Origin: Clostridiales bacterium
GTDB taxonomy: Bacteria > Bacillota > Clostridia > Lachnospirales > Lachnospiraceae
Length of the DNA: 41,915 nucleotides
NCBI GenBank assembly: GCA_003343625.1
Contig: QAKV01000014.1
Coordinates: 24,381-66,295, forward strand
Direction: 5' to 3'
Shown here: positions 41,052 through 41,915 of the stretch, piece after piece
How the letters are laid out: every line of letters starts with the position of its first letter
Position numbering within the stretch: position 1 is the stretch's first letter
Notes under the pieces: generated by a model
The model's input: only the letters and a program-made list of their open reading frames with translations
Databases searched by the model: none
What the model was told of the DNA's origin: nothing
Program-made: the position numbers and the translations under genes

Positions 41052-41831
41052 ATGAAACGGATGAGAAAATATGCAGCTGTTTTGATGGGGGCCTTTTTTC
41101 TGGCATTTTGCTGTCAAATGAATGCAGAGGCGGCTGAGAGCGTCGCGCCTTTTACCGCGGATCAGCTGATGGCGGTAGTCAACGCCCAGTGTTTGAACGT
41201 GACCAGCGTCCGCCAGACCATCACGGAAAACGTGCAGGCGGTGGATGCAGCCAGTCAGACCAGCGTGACGTTGAATCTGGCGGCACAGCTGGAAGAAAAC
41301 CGGACTGTCACCCATTCGGTGATCGGCATGAGCATGTCCGTGGGGATGGGTTCCGCCGCGATGACAGCCGGCGCGACTTCCGTGGAAAGCTATACGGCCC
41401 TGGAAAACGGAGTCGTCACTACCTGGCAGAAAGATCCGGCTACAGGAACGTGGAGCACAGCGCAGGCGCCGGCGACCTATGAGCAAATGACCGCAGCGAA
41501 CGGAACGCTGATGCTGAGCGGGATCAGCGCGGCGGGTGCGCCCGTGACGACAGACGGCCAGGTCTATCGCTTTACCGGCACGGTGGATGCGTCCCTCATG
41601 TCGGATATGGCCGACGTATTGGAGTCTTCCGGGATTTCGGCAGATGGCTCGTTCCCGGTGGTGGTGGAGATCGACGCGGCCACGTTCTATCCCAGAAGCA
41701 TCGTTATCGGGATGCCGAATCTGACGATGCCCGAAATGCCGGGTATGACGGCAACCGCTACGGTAGCAGTTGTTTATGACGGGTTCAACCAGTTCGATGC
41801 CATCGCCCTGCCCGGAGCTAACGCGGCATAA
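41052..41831 (+). CDS. Secreted protein of unknown function (259 aa)
   Basis: A 259-residue protein with a signal peptide (basic KRMRK, hydrophobic VLMGAFFLAF, then AEAAES near residue 30). The mature part is rich in Ala, Thr, Val, Ser and Met and is mostly beta-strand. It resembles in general layout the secreted DUF6612/LolA-LppX-like lipid-carrier fold (repeated strands such as TVTLNLAAQLEEN-type and EIDAATFYPRSIVIGM), but no motif fixes this. The ATG at 41052 follows GGAGGAG; an in-frame ATG at 41007 would precede it and spoil the signal. It stands 41 bases after the reductase. Confidence 0.7.
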   Translation: MKRMRKYAAVLMGAFFLAFCCQMNAEAAESVAPFTADQLMAVVNAQCLNVTSVRQTITENVQAVDAASQTSVTLNLAAQLEENRTVTHSVIGMSMSVGMGSAAMTAGATSVESYTALENGVVTTWQKDPATGTWSTAQAPATYEQMTAANGTLMLSGISAAGAPVTTDGQVYRFTGTVDASLMSDMADVLESSGISADGSFPVVVEIDAATFYPRSIVIGMPNLTMPEMPGMTATATVAVVYDGFNQFDAIALPGANAA

Positions 41832-41842
41832 AGGCATAAAAT

Positions 41843-41870
41843 AAAAAAAGTGTGCGCCGGGGCGCACACT
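41843..41870 (-). terminator. Intrinsic terminator, minus strand
   Basis: A 9-bp perfect stem (41849-41857 with 41862-41870) is followed on the minus strand by TTTTTTTATTTTAT. On the plus strand the hairpin has no following T-run, so it faces the transcript from the right, although it may help end the secreted-protein gene. Confidence 0.8.
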
Positions 41871-41915
41871 CGCGCCGAGCGCGGTTGCCGTCAGGCAACA
41901 CTCTACTTTTCGCGC
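41849..41915 (-). ncRNA. 3' end of a structured transcript (candidate RNA gene)
   Basis: Three hairpins abut without a gap: 41899-41884 (GTTGCC-tgac-GGCAAC), 41883-41871 (CGCGC-tcg-GCGCG) and 41870-41849 (AGTGTGCGC-cccg-GCGCACACT). The last runs into seven Ts on the minus strand and so is the terminator. The transcript enters from beyond the right edge. It could be a small structured RNA or the 3' untranslated end of a gene outside the window; no known RNA family is recognised. Confidence 0.45.

Overview
The window looks like a chromosomal segment of an anaerobic Firmicute of the class Clostridia, most likely Lachnospiraceae. The evidence is gene content and order: a six-gene Rnf complex in the order C-D-G-E-A-B, a Re-type citrate synthase, separate sodium-pump decarboxylase subunits, scpA-scpB beside a D,D-carboxypeptidase, cmk-ispH-rpsA, and AGGAGG-type ribosome-binding sites. 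G+C is moderately high by eye (mid-50s percent). The family is inferred from synteny; no 16S gene is present.

Layout: (1) 245-3866, a three-gene Gld-type ABC export/auxiliary operon. (2) 3952-6207, minus strand, an intracellular subtilisin-like protease, a tiny Gly/Cys-rich hydrophobic protein and two helical proteins that resemble each other, all of unknown role. (3) 6337-10151, Re-citrate synthase, a GntR/FCD regulator, NADP-isocitrate dehydrogenase and a GtrA-like protein: the oxidative branch making 2-oxoglutarate, with a palindromic operator over the first promoter. (4) 10270-15732, rarA on the minus strand behind a LexA-box-like site, then degV, alaS and rpsU. (5) 15852-22332, envelope and chromosome functions: GH25 lysozyme with wall-binding repeats, two S11 D,D-carboxypeptidases, a metallophosphoesterase, scpA and scpB. 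(6) 22532-27905, a biotin-dependent carboxyltransferase/sodium-pump decarboxylase operon with two different carboxyltransferase subunits. (7) 28067-33552, a decayed Dph6-like pseudogene, an RpiR regulator, a YhiN-type flavoprotein, then cmk-ispH-rpsA. (8) 33638-34762, minus strand, a YprB-like exonuclease that appears leaderless. (9) 34915-41831, the Rnf operon, an aldo/keto reductase with ferredoxin-like clusters behind a cre-like palindrome, and a secreted protein. The right edge carries three abutting hairpins and a minus-strand terminator from a transcript that begins outside the window.

Functionally, the carboxyltransferase/decarboxylase cluster and the Rnf complex are both membrane energy converters: the first links decarboxylation to sodium export, the second links ferredoxin oxidation to NAD reduction and ion export. 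The Re-citrate synthase/isocitrate dehydrogenase unit supplies 2-oxoglutarate and NADPH; no aconitase is in the window.

The least-described material is the minus-strand cluster at 3952-5208, the two-carboxyltransferase decarboxylase operon with its lipoprotein-like OadG, the cysteine-rich tail of RnfE with a possible internal start, the AT-rich island and promoter inside ispH, and the structured RNA at the right edge.
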